IMG/VR virus record: IMGVR_UViG_3300047498_000060
Location: 119,296-183,295 of that record
Length of the DNA stretch: 64,000 nucleotides
Origin: a virus
Reading direction: 5' to 3' (one strand)
Made by a program: the position numbers and the translations under genes. Under the pieces are notes generated by a model. It was not told the origin of the DNA. It saw only the letters and a list, made by a program, of their open reading frames with translations, and ran no database searches. Positions 8,927 to 17,947 of the stretch are shown piece after piece (the stretch's first letter is position 1; each line of letters starts with the position of its first letter).

Positions 8927-9632
8927 GTACGTGACCAGGGATGAAGCGGCCGAGCTCCTAGAGGTCGACCTACGCACCGTTGTCCGATGGACGAAAAGCG
9001 GTCGCCTTGTGGCAGCCTCTTTGCAGAAGAGTGGTCCGAAAGGAGGGCGCCCCTCGGTCCTCTACAAGCGGGCCCACATCGTGGAGATGGCAGCGCTCCT
9101 CGCCGACCAGCCCGATCTGGCGAAGATGCACGCGCTCGGCTTGCGGAATGCCGCGTCTGTCTCAACCCTCGAGCGACGCACCGACGAAATCTATGACGCG
9201 ATGGGACTGGGTGTCGCAGCCCTGCGAACGGACGAGAGCTCCATGCACGCGCTGTTCAACGAGACGAACTACGCCCCGGATCGAACGATGCTCCGGACCG
9301 TTACGTGGGTCCGCATGTGGGGCTCGCACTTCTTCGGCATGAACACGTTCTACTTCGAGTTAGCCAGCCAGGTACTGCAGAAGCCGGACGTCTGGCAGTA
9401 CTACATCGCCTTTGGGGACCTCATCGAGTATCGCGCCCAGGACCTCCTTCAAGTTGTCATCCAGAATGACGCGGAGCTCGTGCGCGCGTATCGCTACCTC
9501 GCGGCGGCGAAGCGGCATCTCTTCTACCAGGGCTTCATGTACTGCGTGCAGCACCACGGCATGCAGGCGGCCGTCGCTAAGCTCGGTCGCCCACCGAACG
9601 CCATCACCGAAGTCACAGCGCTGCTGAACTAG
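8904..9632 (+). CDS. Helix-turn-helix DNA-binding protein
   Basis: 242 residues. Residues 10-60 form a MerR/excisionase-like winged helix (TRDEAAELLEVDLRTVVRW, then a Gly/Lys-rich turn and a strand). The remaining 180 residues are helical and unknown. It starts behind CTGGAG. It is convergent with the terminase gene: the palindrome CTAG at 9629-9632 supplies the stop codons of both. Two roles fit: a repressor or activator of the late block, or a terminase small subunit, given its place beside the large subunit and its DNA-binding domain. The opposite orientation to the terminase favours a regulator slightly. Confidence 0.7.
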   Translation: MPKPEPSEYVTRDEAAELLEVDLRTVVRWTKSGRLVAASLQKSGPKGGRPSVLYKRAHIVEMAALLADQPDLAKMHALGLRNAASVSTLERRTDEIYDAMGLGVAALRTDESSMHALFNETNYAPDRTMLRTVTWVRMWGSHFFGMNTFYFELASQVLQKPDVWQYYIAFGDLIEYRAQDLLQVVIQNDAELVRAYRYLAAAKRHLFYQGFMYCVQHHGMQAAVAKLGRPPNAITEVTALLN

Positions 9633-12541
9633 CCCTGGTTCGTCGGGCCGCTCCAAGTAGAACGGAGCGGGCCCACACCCGGGAGCTCGCGGTTCGGCGC
9701 GATTATGTCGGGGCGCGGGAACTTGAGCATCGAGGCGAGGAAGCAGTAGAGCACCGCGTGCATCGTGTCGTCAGGACGATCAGGACGATGGTCGTACTGG
9801 AGCATCCGCAGCGTGCTGTTGTACTTCGCGAAGATGTTCAGGAAGTCATTGCCGTGCGGGTCCTCGAACTCGTCCCAGTTCGGGAACTCGATCTGCTTGC
9901 GCTTCACGGCGTTGAAGAGGTCGCTCATCACCTCCGTGCGAACCGCCATGTAGCGGCGGAAGCCGGGGTGGAAGTAGAGCTTCTTCTTGCCACGCGGAAG
10001 GTACTGGTACTTCCAGATGCGCTTCGGTCCGAAGAGGCGTGTCAGGTGGTCGTTGGGGTGGAAGCCTCCGCCGTAGTCGGCGCCCACCAGGAGGACGTTG
10101 AAGTACTGGAGCATCTGCGAGATCTTCGTGAGCTGCGGCTCCGGGTTCACGTCCTCCCCGGTGAAACGGTGCGCATAGAAGATGCGGAATCGGTTGCCGA
10201 TATACGTGCCGAGAACGAGCACCGTGTACGTGTTCTCTCCGGTGTTGCCTTGATAGGCGATGCAGCCGTTGCGCTCCGTGACGATGTAACCGGTGGGGAC
10301 CGCACAGCAGTACACCTTGCCCTTGTAGGGTACGTGCTTCACGGCGTTGTGTGGAACATTCAACTGGTAGTCACGCCCCTCGGACCACAGCGCCCGCCAG
10401 CGCGTCTTGTGGTTGCCTTCTGCGGGCTTGTGGAGGCGGACGACACAGCGAAGGCCGAGGCGGATACAAATCTCCTGGAAGTCGTCGCACAGCCCCTTCG
10501 ACGTCGAGTAAAACGCGCCGCCGGTGCAGCCCTCCCGCGGGTCCGTGTAGCCGTCCCCGTCGACGAGCGCATGGAACAGGATGCGGAGCTGACGCGGCGA
10601 GAGCGATAAGAACTTCCGCGGGATGCGTTTCTCATCCCCCTCGACGCCGATGTTCTCCGCGTACCAGGACCAGTACTGCTTGCCGTAGATGGTCCAGTTC
10701 ACATCGCCGGTCTTCGGATTCGGGAACCGCGAATGAGGTACCGCCAGCTTGTCCAGGCAGCGCTGCATCTTCAGGTAGGTCTCGTGGTTGATGGTCTCAC
10801 GTTGAGACATCTTCACGCACGACATCCGGCCGTCGTCGAAGCACACGCCGCCCTCTGTGATGAGGTAGCCCAGCAACTCGAGCCAGTCGTCCATCGGCAC
10901 CGTGCGCGCATCCGACCCGCCATAGCCAGGAGACGCTGGAAGTCCGGGCAACGTGAATCGCTTGACCTCTTCCCCTACCCAGCTCACGTGCCCGACAAAC
11001 GACACGCAGCCGCCGCGCTCCGCTGTAACACCCGCGGACTCGGTGACCCACTGCTCTCGCCCAGCGACCGTGACGCGCATCCGATGCGTCGTTGTGACCA
11101 TCAGGTCCAGGCCGCCGCGGGTCTTGAAATGGCGCAAAGGCTTGTCCCAATCACGCACCGTTCGCGCTAGTGGGCGCACGAAGGTCATCGCCCGCGTCTC
11201 TGGATCCCACTGTGCCACACGGTCGTCGTCGACGAGGTCGCGGAAGTACTTGAAGCCGTCCTCCGTCAGGATGCGGGTCTCTTCGTCATGGCAACCCCAG
11301 TCTATGCCTGCGAAGACTGGCTGTCCCGCACTGAGAGTCTTGTACTTCTCCAGGCTGTGCGAAAGCATCGAGCCGCCCGTGCAGCACTCCTTCAGCTGCT
11401 GTCGCGTAAGAGGACGCAAGCCGGAGTCGTACGAGATGCCGAGCACTTCGTTGTGGAAACGCGCACGGTCATAGCGCGTGTAGTCCAGCATGATTTCTTG
11501 CCATGACCGCCACGGCACCATCAGCTGCGGGATGCGGTAGCTCTCGAAGATGCCCTTCGACTGGAGCATCGTCCACTGTGCGTCGCTGTGCGCGGGATCG
11601 ATGGGTTTGTGGCACTTCTCACAGGAGAGACCCTTCTTCTGGATGTTCGCCTCCCCAAGGATGTTCCAGTACCGGCCTGTCTCCCCACCGTGCCGGTCGC
11701 AAGGAACGGCCCACTCCCCCATCGTCGACATCGGGGTACCGTCCTTCGACGTCCCGCTGCGGTAGTACTCGATGGAGTTGTCTAGACCCTTGGGTGTACC
11801 TGCGTAGATGAAGCTCTTCCACTTGTCATCGGCGTGGCTGACGGCCTGCTCGATGACCGGGATGTTGTCCGAGAGGATGTCTTGGATCTCGTCGATGCAC
11901 AGACGCCAGGCAGAGATACCTCGGATGCGGTCGGCGTTGAGGAAGGCGTAGCGGAGCGTGATCTTCGAGCGATTCACGAACTGCTTCTCAAAGACGTTCT
12001 GCTGGAGGAGTGTTGTCGTGAAGCCTTTCAAAACGTCGCTGGTCTCGAGAGGTTCTTTCAGGCGGTCGACCGAGAAGGTCTTGGTCTGCGTCGCCGACGG
12101 GGAGACGTAAAGCGTACGGTACCCCGGGACCATGCAAGAGTACGCGACGGCCAGGTTCCCGAGCGCCGTCGACTTCTCGACCTGACGACCGCACATCAGA
12201 TGGATGCGCTTCGCTGGCGTGTCGTAGATGCGCCGCATGTGACGACGGCCGTTGAAGCTGAACGGCACGTGCGTAGGGTCAGTCTCCTTCTGGATGTTCG
12301 TGTTCGGCATCCGGAACGCGAACTCAGTGAACTCCGAAGGCATGACGCTCAGCATCCCCGCCGGTCGTGCGAGGGATGCGTCACCGAAGAGGTCGTAGTC
12401 GCCGCACGGGTCGTCTTCAGGAGCCCAGCCCGACGCGAGAATCTCGTCGATCAGTTCTTGCTCTCGCAGGTCTTCTTCAGCATCCTCGTCGGTGTAGGGC
12501 ACATCGTCCACTGCTACATCCGGTTCAATACCCATCGTCAT
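9629..12541 (-). CDS. terL: Terminase large subunit, interrupted by an intein
   Basis: 970 codons; 620 residues after removal of the intein (residues 417-766). The ATPase domain has a Walker A-like CGRQVEKST, a Walker B LCIDEIQD and the coupling motif AGTPKG. A Cys cluster (CDRHGG, CEKCHKPID) is inserted in the ATPase domain. The RNase H-like nuclease has acidic sites at GIDWG, VGADYGGG and DRPDDTMHA. This protein powers DNA packaging at the portal and cuts the concatemer. The small subunit is not certain; candidates are the flanking genes. The start is ATG 12541 (second ATG at 12535). Confidence 0.93.
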   Translation of the reverse strand: MTMGIEPDVAVDDVPYTDEDAEEDLREQELIDEILASGWAPEDDPCGDYDLFGDASLARPAGMLSVMPSEFTEFAFRMPNTNIQKETDPTHVPFSFNGRRHMRRIYDTPAKRIHLMCGRQVEKSTALGNLAVAYSCMVPGYRTLYVSPSATQTKTFSVDRLKEPLETSDVLKGFTTTLLQQNVFEKQFVNRSKITLRYAFLNADRIRGISAWRLCIDEIQDILSDNIPVIEQAVSHADDKWKSFIYAGTPKGLDNSIEYYRSGTSKDGTPMSTMGEWAVPCDRHGGETGRYWNILGEANIQKKGLSCEKCHKPIDPAHSDAQWTMLQSKGIFESYRIPQLMVPWRSWQEIMLDYTRYDRARFHNEVLGISYDSGLRPLTRQQLKECCTGGSMLSHSLEKYKTLSAGQPVFAGIDWGCHDEETRILTEDGFKYFRDLVDDDRVAQWDPETRAMTFVRPLARTVRDWDKPLRHFKTRGGLDLMVTTTHRMRVTVAGREQWVTESAGVTAERGGCVSFVGHVSWVGEEVKRFTLPGLPASPGYGGSDARTVPMDDWLELLGYLITEGGVCFDDGRMSCVKMSQRETINHETYLKMQRCLDKLAVPHSRFPNPKTGDVNWTIYGKQYWSWYAENIGVEGDEKRIPRKFLSLSPRQLRILFHALVDGDGYTDPREGCTGGAFYSTSKGLCDDFQEICIRLGLRCVVRLHKPAEGNHKTRWRALWSEGRDYQLNVPHNAVKHVPYKGKVYCCAVPTGYIVTERNGCIAYQGNTGENTYTVLVLGTYIGNRFRIFYAHRFTGEDVNPEPQLTKISQMLQYFNVLLVGADYGGGFHPNDHLTRLFGPKRIWKYQYLPRGKKKLYFHPGFRRYMAVRTEVMSDLFNAVKRKQIEFPNWDEFEDPHGNDFLNIFAKYNSTLRMLQYDHRPDRPDDTMHAVLYCFLASMLKFPRPDIIAPNRELPGVGPLRSTWSGPTNQG
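10244..11293 (-). mobile_element. Intein with LAGLIDADG-type homing endonuclease domain, in the terminase gene
   Basis: 350 residues in frame. It begins with Cys (CHDEETRILTEDG) right after GIDWG and ends with CIAYQGN, followed by Thr as the first C-extein residue. The penultimate residue is Gly rather than the usual His, so the C-terminal splicing step uses a variant motif. Dodecapeptide-like motifs LLGYLITEGG and LFHALVDGDGY mark a LAGLIDADG homing endonuclease. The frame is intact. It splits the first acidic motif of the nuclease active site from its following strand, so unspliced terminase should lack nuclease activity. Confidence 0.9.
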
Positions 12542-12860
12542 GTTTCCACCGAAGCCTACTCACAACCCGCAAGAGCTGCTGAACAATCTCTGGATGAGTG
12601 TTCAACGTGCTGGGCCGGTCTTCACCGCGGACGCGAACATCATCCCGAAGGGAGACAAGCAAAGCTGCTCCATCTGTCTCGCGCCTGGCACCCTGATGCA
12701 CGAGGTGAGACACGCCTTGCGGCGGTACATCAAGGCATACGCCAGGGACAGCGGCTGGCACTTGAGCGACATCCGCTTTGAGCGCAGCTACTTAGCCTTC
12801 TCCATCGAGCCCTCAAGCGCGGAATCGAGCCTGTCACAGAATCCAAGTGCGAAGCGCTGA
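12540..12860 (+). CDS. Small hypothetical protein on the opposite strand
   Basis: 106 residues with ordinary codon use and one Cys pair (CSIC). It fills the 247-base gap between the terminase start and the next minus-strand gene, then overlaps the 3' end of that gene by about 73 bases on the opposite strand. The ribosome site is weak. The protein reads like a real globular sequence (HALRRYIKAYARDSGWHL), but no family was recognised. It may be a small gene added between late genes, or a chance frame. Confidence 0.4.
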   Translation: MFPPKPTHNPQELLNNLWMSVQRAGPVFTADANIIPKGDKQSCSICLAPGTLMHEVRHALRRYIKAYARDSGWHLSDIRFERSYLAFSIEPSSAESSLSQNPSAKR

Positions 12861-13258
12861 GGGTCTAGCTTCATCCCGGCCCCCTTCGCGCGTAGCCACC
12901 AAGAGGCCTTCTCCTCCGTATACGCCGCGACCAGCCGGCGCTCGTCGGCGTCGAAGTACTCCTTCGCGACCTCCTCCATCACCTGCGGAAAGAGTTCAAG
13001 CCAGTACTTGTGCGGGGTCAGCGACAGAGTGAACGTTCCGTCAGGAGTCACCCAGTGCGGCAATGCGTTGGCTTCCTTGGTGACGTAGAAGTGATAGACC
13101 GCGTCCCCTTCCGTCACCGCCACTTCGGCAGAGAAGGTCGTGAGGTCCTCAACCCTCGTGAAGTGGAGGGGCAGAAGGGGGAGCACCCCCTTCTGTTCCC
13201 CCGAGACCGTCTGCGTCACCTGGGTCGGGGTCAACTTCGTCGCTGTCATCTTTCCCAT
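12788..13258 (-). CDS. Hypothetical late-block protein
   Basis: About 156 residues, alpha/beta, no membrane segment. It starts inside the end of the upstream gene (overlap of about 110 bases from GTG/ATG 13258, or about 100 from the ATG at 13249), in a different frame. The upstream gene's overlapping tail is Gly/Pro/Asp-rich, so that part is likely a flexible extension. It lies directly upstream of the terminase large subunit. No family recognised; a terminase accessory role is possible but unsupported. Confidence 0.55.
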   Translation of the reverse strand: MGKMTATKLTPTQVTQTVSGEQKGVLPLLPLHFTRVEDLTTFSAEVAVTEGDAVYHFYVTKEANALPHWVTPDGTFTLSLTPHKYWLELFPQVMEEVAKEYFDADERRLVAAYTEEKASWWLRAKGAGMKLDPQRFALGFCDRLDSALEGSMEKAK

Positions 13259-14186
13259 CGGGCATTCCCTTCATCGGCACGAGCTCTGCTGTGTGGTTTC
13301 CCGTACCCCCAGAGAGCTCGGCAATCGTGGGGACGGGAGTCGGGTCTGTGCGCAGAGCAATGGTCTCGAGGCCCTTGAGCCCGTCGTTCGGACGTCCCAG
13401 TGTCTGCTGGATGTTCGTGATCGTCTGGGCCGCGTTCAGCCAGGTCGCGTACTCCTCCGCTGCATGCGGTCCACCGATCATCAGCGCCTGGGCAGCTGCG
13501 TGGAAAGTCCGTGCTACGAGATCCTCGATGCTCTCCATGATGTTCCCCACAGGGGGCAGGAAGCCGAGAGCCTGCTGCACCGCGTACGCTGAGAACACCG
13601 AGTTCGGCATCGAGACGGCGAAGTAGCGGGGGTCCTTGTAGTAGGCGCGCCTCAGGATGTCGGAACGACCTTTGAGCTCCGGGATGGACTCCTCCATGAT
13701 CTTGTAGCGAATCTCCAAGAGGATGCGGAGCTTCGGTACGTCGAGCGCGGTGGTATCCCAGAAGTAGTGCTTGTACAACCCGACAGAATCAGGGGTCGCA
13801 AAGACCTGGTACGCACGCATCAACGCAGTGGCGATTGTCAGAAAGCTCTGCCCGCACATGAGCATCGCCTCGACCTGCAGCTTGGCGCGCGCGTGCTCGA
13901 GGATGGACCGGGACAACCGCATCGTCTGGTCCGGAATGTAGAACCGGTTGATGCCGTTCTCGCAGATGTACATGAACGACGGCTGATGACTCTGGTCCGT
14001 CGGATAGAAGATCCGCGGCCGAGGCGGCATCTTCTTTCGGAGGCTGTCGATGTACTCCGGCGAGATGAAGTCGAGCCCGTCATCGATGAGACGCTCCTTG
14101 ATGTCGGCCGAGGAGTACTCGTCGGGATGGACTACCAGCGCACGGATGTACCGCTCAGCAGGGCTGGTTAGGCGGAGTGATGCCAC
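13149..14186 (-). CDS. Hypothetical late-block protein, possible terminase partner
   Basis: About 345 residues from a GTG at 14186; the open frame extends to 14270 but that part overlaps the start of an opposite-strand HNH gene. The N-terminal segment (SSADIKERLIDDGLDF, ISPEYIDSLRKK) has the look of a helix-turn-helix. The middle is helical, and the C-terminal 80 residues are Gly/Pro/Asp-rich and probably disordered. It is two genes upstream of the terminase large subunit in the same direction, which together with the DNA-binding-like start makes it a candidate small subunit. No family match was recognised, so this is a guess. Confidence 0.55.
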   Translation of the reverse strand: MASLRLTSPAERYIRALVVHPDEYSSADIKERLIDDGLDFISPEYIDSLRKKMPPRPRIFYPTDQSHQPSFMYICENGINRFYIPDQTMRLSRSILEHARAKLQVEAMLMCGQSFLTIATALMRAYQVFATPDSVGLYKHYFWDTTALDVPKLRILLEIRYKIMEESIPELKGRSDILRRAYYKDPRYFAVSMPNSVFSAYAVQQALGFLPPVGNIMESIEDLVARTFHAAAQALMIGGPHAAEEYATWLNAAQTITNIQQTLGRPNDGLKGLETIALRTDPTPVPTIAELSGGTGNHTAELVPMKGMPDGKDDSDEVDPDPGDADGLGGTEGGAPPSAPPLHEG

Positions 14187-14268
14187 AGCCCGGTAATAGC
14201 GTCCTGACAGGCTTATGTAAAGGCTAACTTCGCTGTACCTTCGGCTATAAGAGACGAAGGAGAGCAAC

Positions 14269-14880
14269 ATGCCCTACGCCAGCGCAGAGACGCGTCGACT
14301 GTACAACATCTGGAACCAGATGCGTCTGCGCTGTACCGACCACAATCACGATGCCTACGTGATCTACGGTCACCGAGGCATCACAGTGTGCCCTCGTTGG
14401 CTGCCCGGCTTCGACAAGTACAACCTGAAGAAGGGCTTCGCAGCTTTCTGTGAAGACATGTCGCCGCACCCAGGTCCTGGTTACTCACTCGATCGAAAGG
14501 ACAACGATGAGGGGTACTCGAAGGAGAATTGCCGTTGGGCAACCAAAGAAGAGCAAAACAGGAACAAAAGAAACAATCACATCATCACATACAAAGGGCG
14601 CACTCAGACTGCCGTGGCTTGGGCGCAGGAGTTGTTCCCGGAGAATCCCGGACGCATCCAGACACGCCTAGCTAAAGGTTGGTCCGTAGAGGACGCACTA
14701 GGTACGCCCATCCGCCTGAAAACGGCCGCGCGGCGACGAGGTCCTTTGACGCACAAAGGGGAAACACTGTCCGTGCAGGAGTGGGCTACGCGGCTATTCC
14801 CCGAGAATCCAAGCATCCTACACGTACGACTAGGACGCGGCTGGGATCCTGAGCGCGCCTTATCGACACCAGCGCGCTAG
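14269..14880 (+). CDS. HNH homing endonuclease with two C-terminal DNA-binding modules
   Basis: 203 residues behind a good GAAGGAG. The N-terminal half has the pattern of intron-type/free-standing HNH enzymes: LYNIWNQMRLRC, YGHRGITVCPRW, SLDRKDNDEGYSKENCRWAT, EEQNRNKRNN. Residues 108-147 and 161-200 are two copies of one module (YKGRTQTAVAWAQELFPENP and HKGETLSVQEWATRLFPENP), probably DNA-binding helices. It lies on the plus strand between two minus-strand late genes and overlaps the possible 5' end of one of them. No group I intron was recognised around it, so it is called free-standing. Confidence 0.88.
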   Translation: MPYASAETRRLYNIWNQMRLRCTDHNHDAYVIYGHRGITVCPRWLPGFDKYNLKKGFAAFCEDMSPHPGPGYSLDRKDNDEGYSKENCRWATKEEQNRNKRNNHIITYKGRTQTAVAWAQELFPENPGRIQTRLAKGWSVEDALGTPIRLKTAARRRGPLTHKGETLSVQEWATRLFPENPSILHVRLGRGWDPERALSTPAR

Positions 14881-14904
14881 GCAAGGAGACTTCTAGCCTT
14901 TTGC

Positions 14905-17220
14905 TTAGCCAGCGGTGAAAGCAAGCTGCTGGAGACCCTCGATCACTTGCTCCACGGTGCGCATCGCCTTCTCGAGTGCGGGGACAGGAATGTTCCGCAG
15001 ACCGAGGCGTGCTGCCAGAAGGAGCTCGCAGATCTTCTCTTGCGCCTCGTCGATCTTCGGGAGGTACGAGATGAAGACGCCGAGGTTCTCTGCGTTGAGG
15101 AAGCCGAGGGAAAGAACCGCATCGACTGCCGTAGGGTCCGGGATGATCGCAGCCTCCTTCACGAGGTCACGCTTCAGCCAGGTTGCTGCCTCGGCGGCAG
15201 GCCCAGCCTCCGCAGCGAGTTTTGCCGCATCTATCTTTGTCTGAAACGCGGCGGGCTGGATGTAGTGCGCCACGCGCACGTCGACGGGCACGTTGTGGTA
15301 CTCCGCCTCGCCCATCTTCTTCTGAGCGTAGGCCATGTCCACGCCGAGGCCCGCGAGGAGGAAGAGCGTGTCGTCGATGCTCATGAAGGAGCGTTCGTCC
15401 GACGCGAGCTTGTCGACGGGGAAGCCGCTGACAGAGAAGGCCCCACCGCCACCGCGGAGGGTGACGGTCGCGAGCGCGCGCTGCGCCTGGGCTTCTTTGC
15501 TGAAGCCCTCCGGCTTCTCGACGAGCGTGGTGTCCTCCGCCTTGTCGAGCGGCAGCCAGGAGAACGTGTCGGGGATGAGCAGACGGTCGCCGTCGGGGGA
15601 CGGCATGACCTTCTGGATGTTCGGCTGCACCGAGATCTGCACTTCGCGGCCGTCATACGTGACGCAATGGAGCACCGCGCCGCCGTTCTGCTGGTCGTTG
15701 ACCGAGCCCTTCACGGTGACCGGGATGGTGGCCTCCGCCTTGCCGTTCTGGAGCACGTGGTAGAAGCACCCCACTCCCTTCGGAGTCCCCTCGAAGATGC
15801 TGCCTCCGTGGCCCGCGTGAACGCCGGCGATGTCGCTCTGGACCGCGTAGTGGCTGCCGTTGGTAAAGAGGGCGATGGGAAGTGACGTGCCGTCGACGTC
15901 GATGAGGTTCGGAAAGACGTAACCGACCAGGTGCCGGCCTTTCTCGTCCTGCACCTTGTACATCCCGAAGTGGTCGATGGGCATCGGCTTGTCTTCTTCG
16001 GGGCTCTCCGGCTCACCCACAGGCTTGTCGACGACGTTCTTGTCGGCTGCCTCGCCTTCCGCGGGCGGCTGATCCACGGTCATCGTTGCAGAACCCGTCT
16101 CGTCTGCCGCAAGGACGACCTTTCCACCGAGCAGCCTGTAGGCCGCGCCGCGGTCGAGGAGCTCTTCCTTCGGAGCCCAGCTGACGCGCGAGGCGGACTT
16201 CGCCAGGTACCCCTCGTCCACCTTCTGGAGTTGGATGACCGTCGGACGGATGGCATCTGCTTCGGCTGTCTTCGGGGTGTACTCCAGGAGCGCCTTCAGA
16301 GAGTCGCCCGATGCGTTACCGTTGGCGACGAACTGCCGCTGCAAGCCCATGTCGCTGCCCATCTTGGCGATGAACGCGTCGTAGTCCTTCTCGGCGATGG
16401 TCGGCAGGATGGCTGCGAGGACCGAGGCCGCCTTCGGCATCGCGGCCGTGGCCTTCGTTGCCGCGATGTTCGCGCCGGCCAGGTACTTCTGCCCCTTGGC
16501 TGCAGCAGCTCCACCCTCGCCCACCATCTGAGCTCCGCGCCCCATCATCGAGCGCGACGCGCCGGCGAGTGCCTGCGGATTCGTCTGCTTCTTCAGATAA
16601 CTACCGACGGTCGAGAGACTCAGCGCCTGCTTCACTTTGGCCTGCTTCGCCTCTGCGTAGGCCTCCTCGAGGAACGACTCGAACGCCGAGCCCTCTTTCC
16701 CCATGCCCACACTCATCGTGGCGCCGCCCCCGCCGAAGCCGTAGTTCTGACGGTACGGCGGGTAGAGCTGGCCGATGAGGGACATGTCGCCGGGCCCGCG
16801 GCCTGTGATGTCGAAGGCCTGGGGGCGGAAGATGGCCTGGCGCAGGCGCATCTCCGTGAGGGGCAGGAGCTTCGACTCGCCGGCGACCATCAGGTCGAGA
16901 GGCTGGAGCTTCTTGTCCTTGATGATGACGGGGACGCGCACCTTCTGGATGCCAGCCGCCGCGCTCCCCGCCGGGTCAGCGCCGTGCTGAATCTCGGTCT
17001 TGTTCTGGATCTCGAGATGACCGAAGCCGTACCCGCGCTCCCCGTCGACCTTGTCCATCGTGACCTGCGGCTCGAAGTCCGCAACGAACGGGCACTGCTT
17101 GTAGACCTCCTGCATGACCTCGGTCGGCCACTGGTTGGGGTCGTCGGAGAGCATCGTCTCCCCACCGGCGGTCTTCTCGAACTCGACATCGGGGGTGAGG
17201 AACAGCGGCTGCATCGTCAT
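14905..17220 (-). CDS. Large virion structural protein of unknown function
   Basis: 771 residues. It opens with MQPLFLTPDVEFEKTAGG, carrying the EKTA motif shared by head-block proteins. Residues 180-290 are Ala/Gly-rich helix, and residues 390-420 are a Pro/Glu linker. The C-terminal half is beta-rich, then helical. It is preceded by the hydrophobic 17273-17947 gene and follows the baseplate spike region, so it could belong to tail or baseplate assembly or be an internal virion protein. No family was recognised. Confidence 0.65.
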   Translation of the reverse strand: MTMQPLFLTPDVEFEKTAGGETMLSDDPNQWPTEVMQEVYKQCPFVADFEPQVTMDKVDGERGYGFGHLEIQNKTEIQHGADPAGSAAAGIQKVRVPVIIKDKKLQPLDLMVAGESKLLPLTEMRLRQAIFRPQAFDITGRGPGDMSLIGQLYPPYRQNYGFGGGGATMSVGMGKEGSAFESFLEEAYAEAKQAKVKQALSLSTVGSYLKKQTNPQALAGASRSMMGRGAQMVGEGGAAAAKGQKYLAGANIAATKATAAMPKAASVLAAILPTIAEKDYDAFIAKMGSDMGLQRQFVANGNASGDSLKALLEYTPKTAEADAIRPTVIQLQKVDEGYLAKSASRVSWAPKEELLDRGAAYRLLGGKVVLAADETGSATMTVDQPPAEGEAADKNVVDKPVGEPESPEEDKPMPIDHFGMYKVQDEKGRHLVGYVFPNLIDVDGTSLPIALFTNGSHYAVQSDIAGVHAGHGGSIFEGTPKGVGCFYHVLQNGKAEATIPVTVKGSVNDQQNGGAVLHCVTYDGREVQISVQPNIQKVMPSPDGDRLLIPDTFSWLPLDKAEDTTLVEKPEGFSKEAQAQRALATVTLRGGGGAFSVSGFPVDKLASDERSFMSIDDTLFLLAGLGVDMAYAQKKMGEAEYHNVPVDVRVAHYIQPAAFQTKIDAAKLAAEAGPAAEAATWLKRDLVKEAAIIPDPTAVDAVLSLGFLNAENLGVFISYLPKIDEAQEKICELLLAARLGLRNIPVPALEKAMRTVEQVIEGLQQLAFTAG

Positions 17221-17272
17221 GGGCGGTCTCCGTCGACAAGCGTACCAAGAACAGACTCTGCGTGGAACAACG

Positions 17273-17947
17273 CTAGCCGGTCAGGAAGATGGCGGACATT
17301 GCAGTCGCTGCCGTCGGGTCCTTCGTGATGAGCATGATACCGGCCACGTCATCCGTCGGAAGAATCGTCGTAGATCCGAAGGGCCCACTGCCTGTGATGC
17401 CACCGGCGGCGATCATTCCGTAGAAGTCCGCCCCTACGCTCTGCAGAGTCTCGGTGCCTTGAGCAGGGAAGCCGAAGGCGAGCAGCATCACCGGACCCGC
17501 AGACACGGCTGCGCTGATCGTAGCGATGAGGTCAATGATGGGGAGCTTGATCGCGAGCGAGGCGCTGATGAGTGCCTGGATGCCGGCCACCTGCACACCC
17601 AAGAGGGCGGTCAGTCCTAGAGACGCGGACAACGAAGCGCTCAGCTGCACCGAAATCGAGGGAAGTCCAAGCGAGAGAAGAACGCTGATGCTCGCCTGAA
17701 TCTGGATGCTGGCCTGGAGCTGAGCTTCGAGCGCCGCGATGGGGTTCGAGATCGAGAGGCCGACGTTCAACTGGAAGGAAAGCGACGCTTGTAACTGCAG
17801 AGACAGGCTGATGCCTAACGTGCCCAAGCCGAAGCTGCCCGTAAGCATCAGATCGAACTGCGCAAGCAGCGGCACAATGGCCGTGATGGAGCCGTCGAGC
17901 GCGACGTTGATGGCTCCGAGCGGAAGTGCGCCGATGACCGTCAGCAT
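17273..17947 (-). CDS. Hydrophobic Ser/Leu/Ala-rich repetitive protein
   Basis: 224 residues. Residues 30-135 alternate hydrophobic residues with Ser, Gln or Asn over a very long run (for example LSLQLQASLSFQLNVGLSIS), with almost no charge. This pattern suits an amphipathic beta structure or long amphipathic helices. The last 60 residues look globular. The start ATG overlaps the stop of the upstream HNH gene (ATGCTGA). It may be a virion or baseplate component, given its neighbours. No family recognised. Confidence 0.6.
   Translation of the reverse strand: MLTVIGALPLGAINVALDGSITAIVPLLAQFDLMLTGSFGLGTLGISLSLQLQASLSFQLNVGLSISNPIAALEAQLQASIQIQASISVLLSLGLPSISVQLSASLSASLGLTALLGVQVAGIQALISASLAIKLPIIDLIATISAAVSAGPVMLLAFGFPAQGTETLQSVGADFYGMIAAGGITGSGPFGSTTILPTDDVAGIMLITKDPTAATAMSAIFLTG

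Noticed and set aside
14186-14900. Group I intron around the HNH gene
   Set aside because: No conserved intron core was recognised and the flanking genes are on the other strand, so splicing would not rejoin a gene.
15931-17328. 465-codon open frame on the plus strand
   Set aside because: Antisense to the 14905 gene, which has a proper start and protein-like sequence; composition is His/Arg/Leu-heavy.
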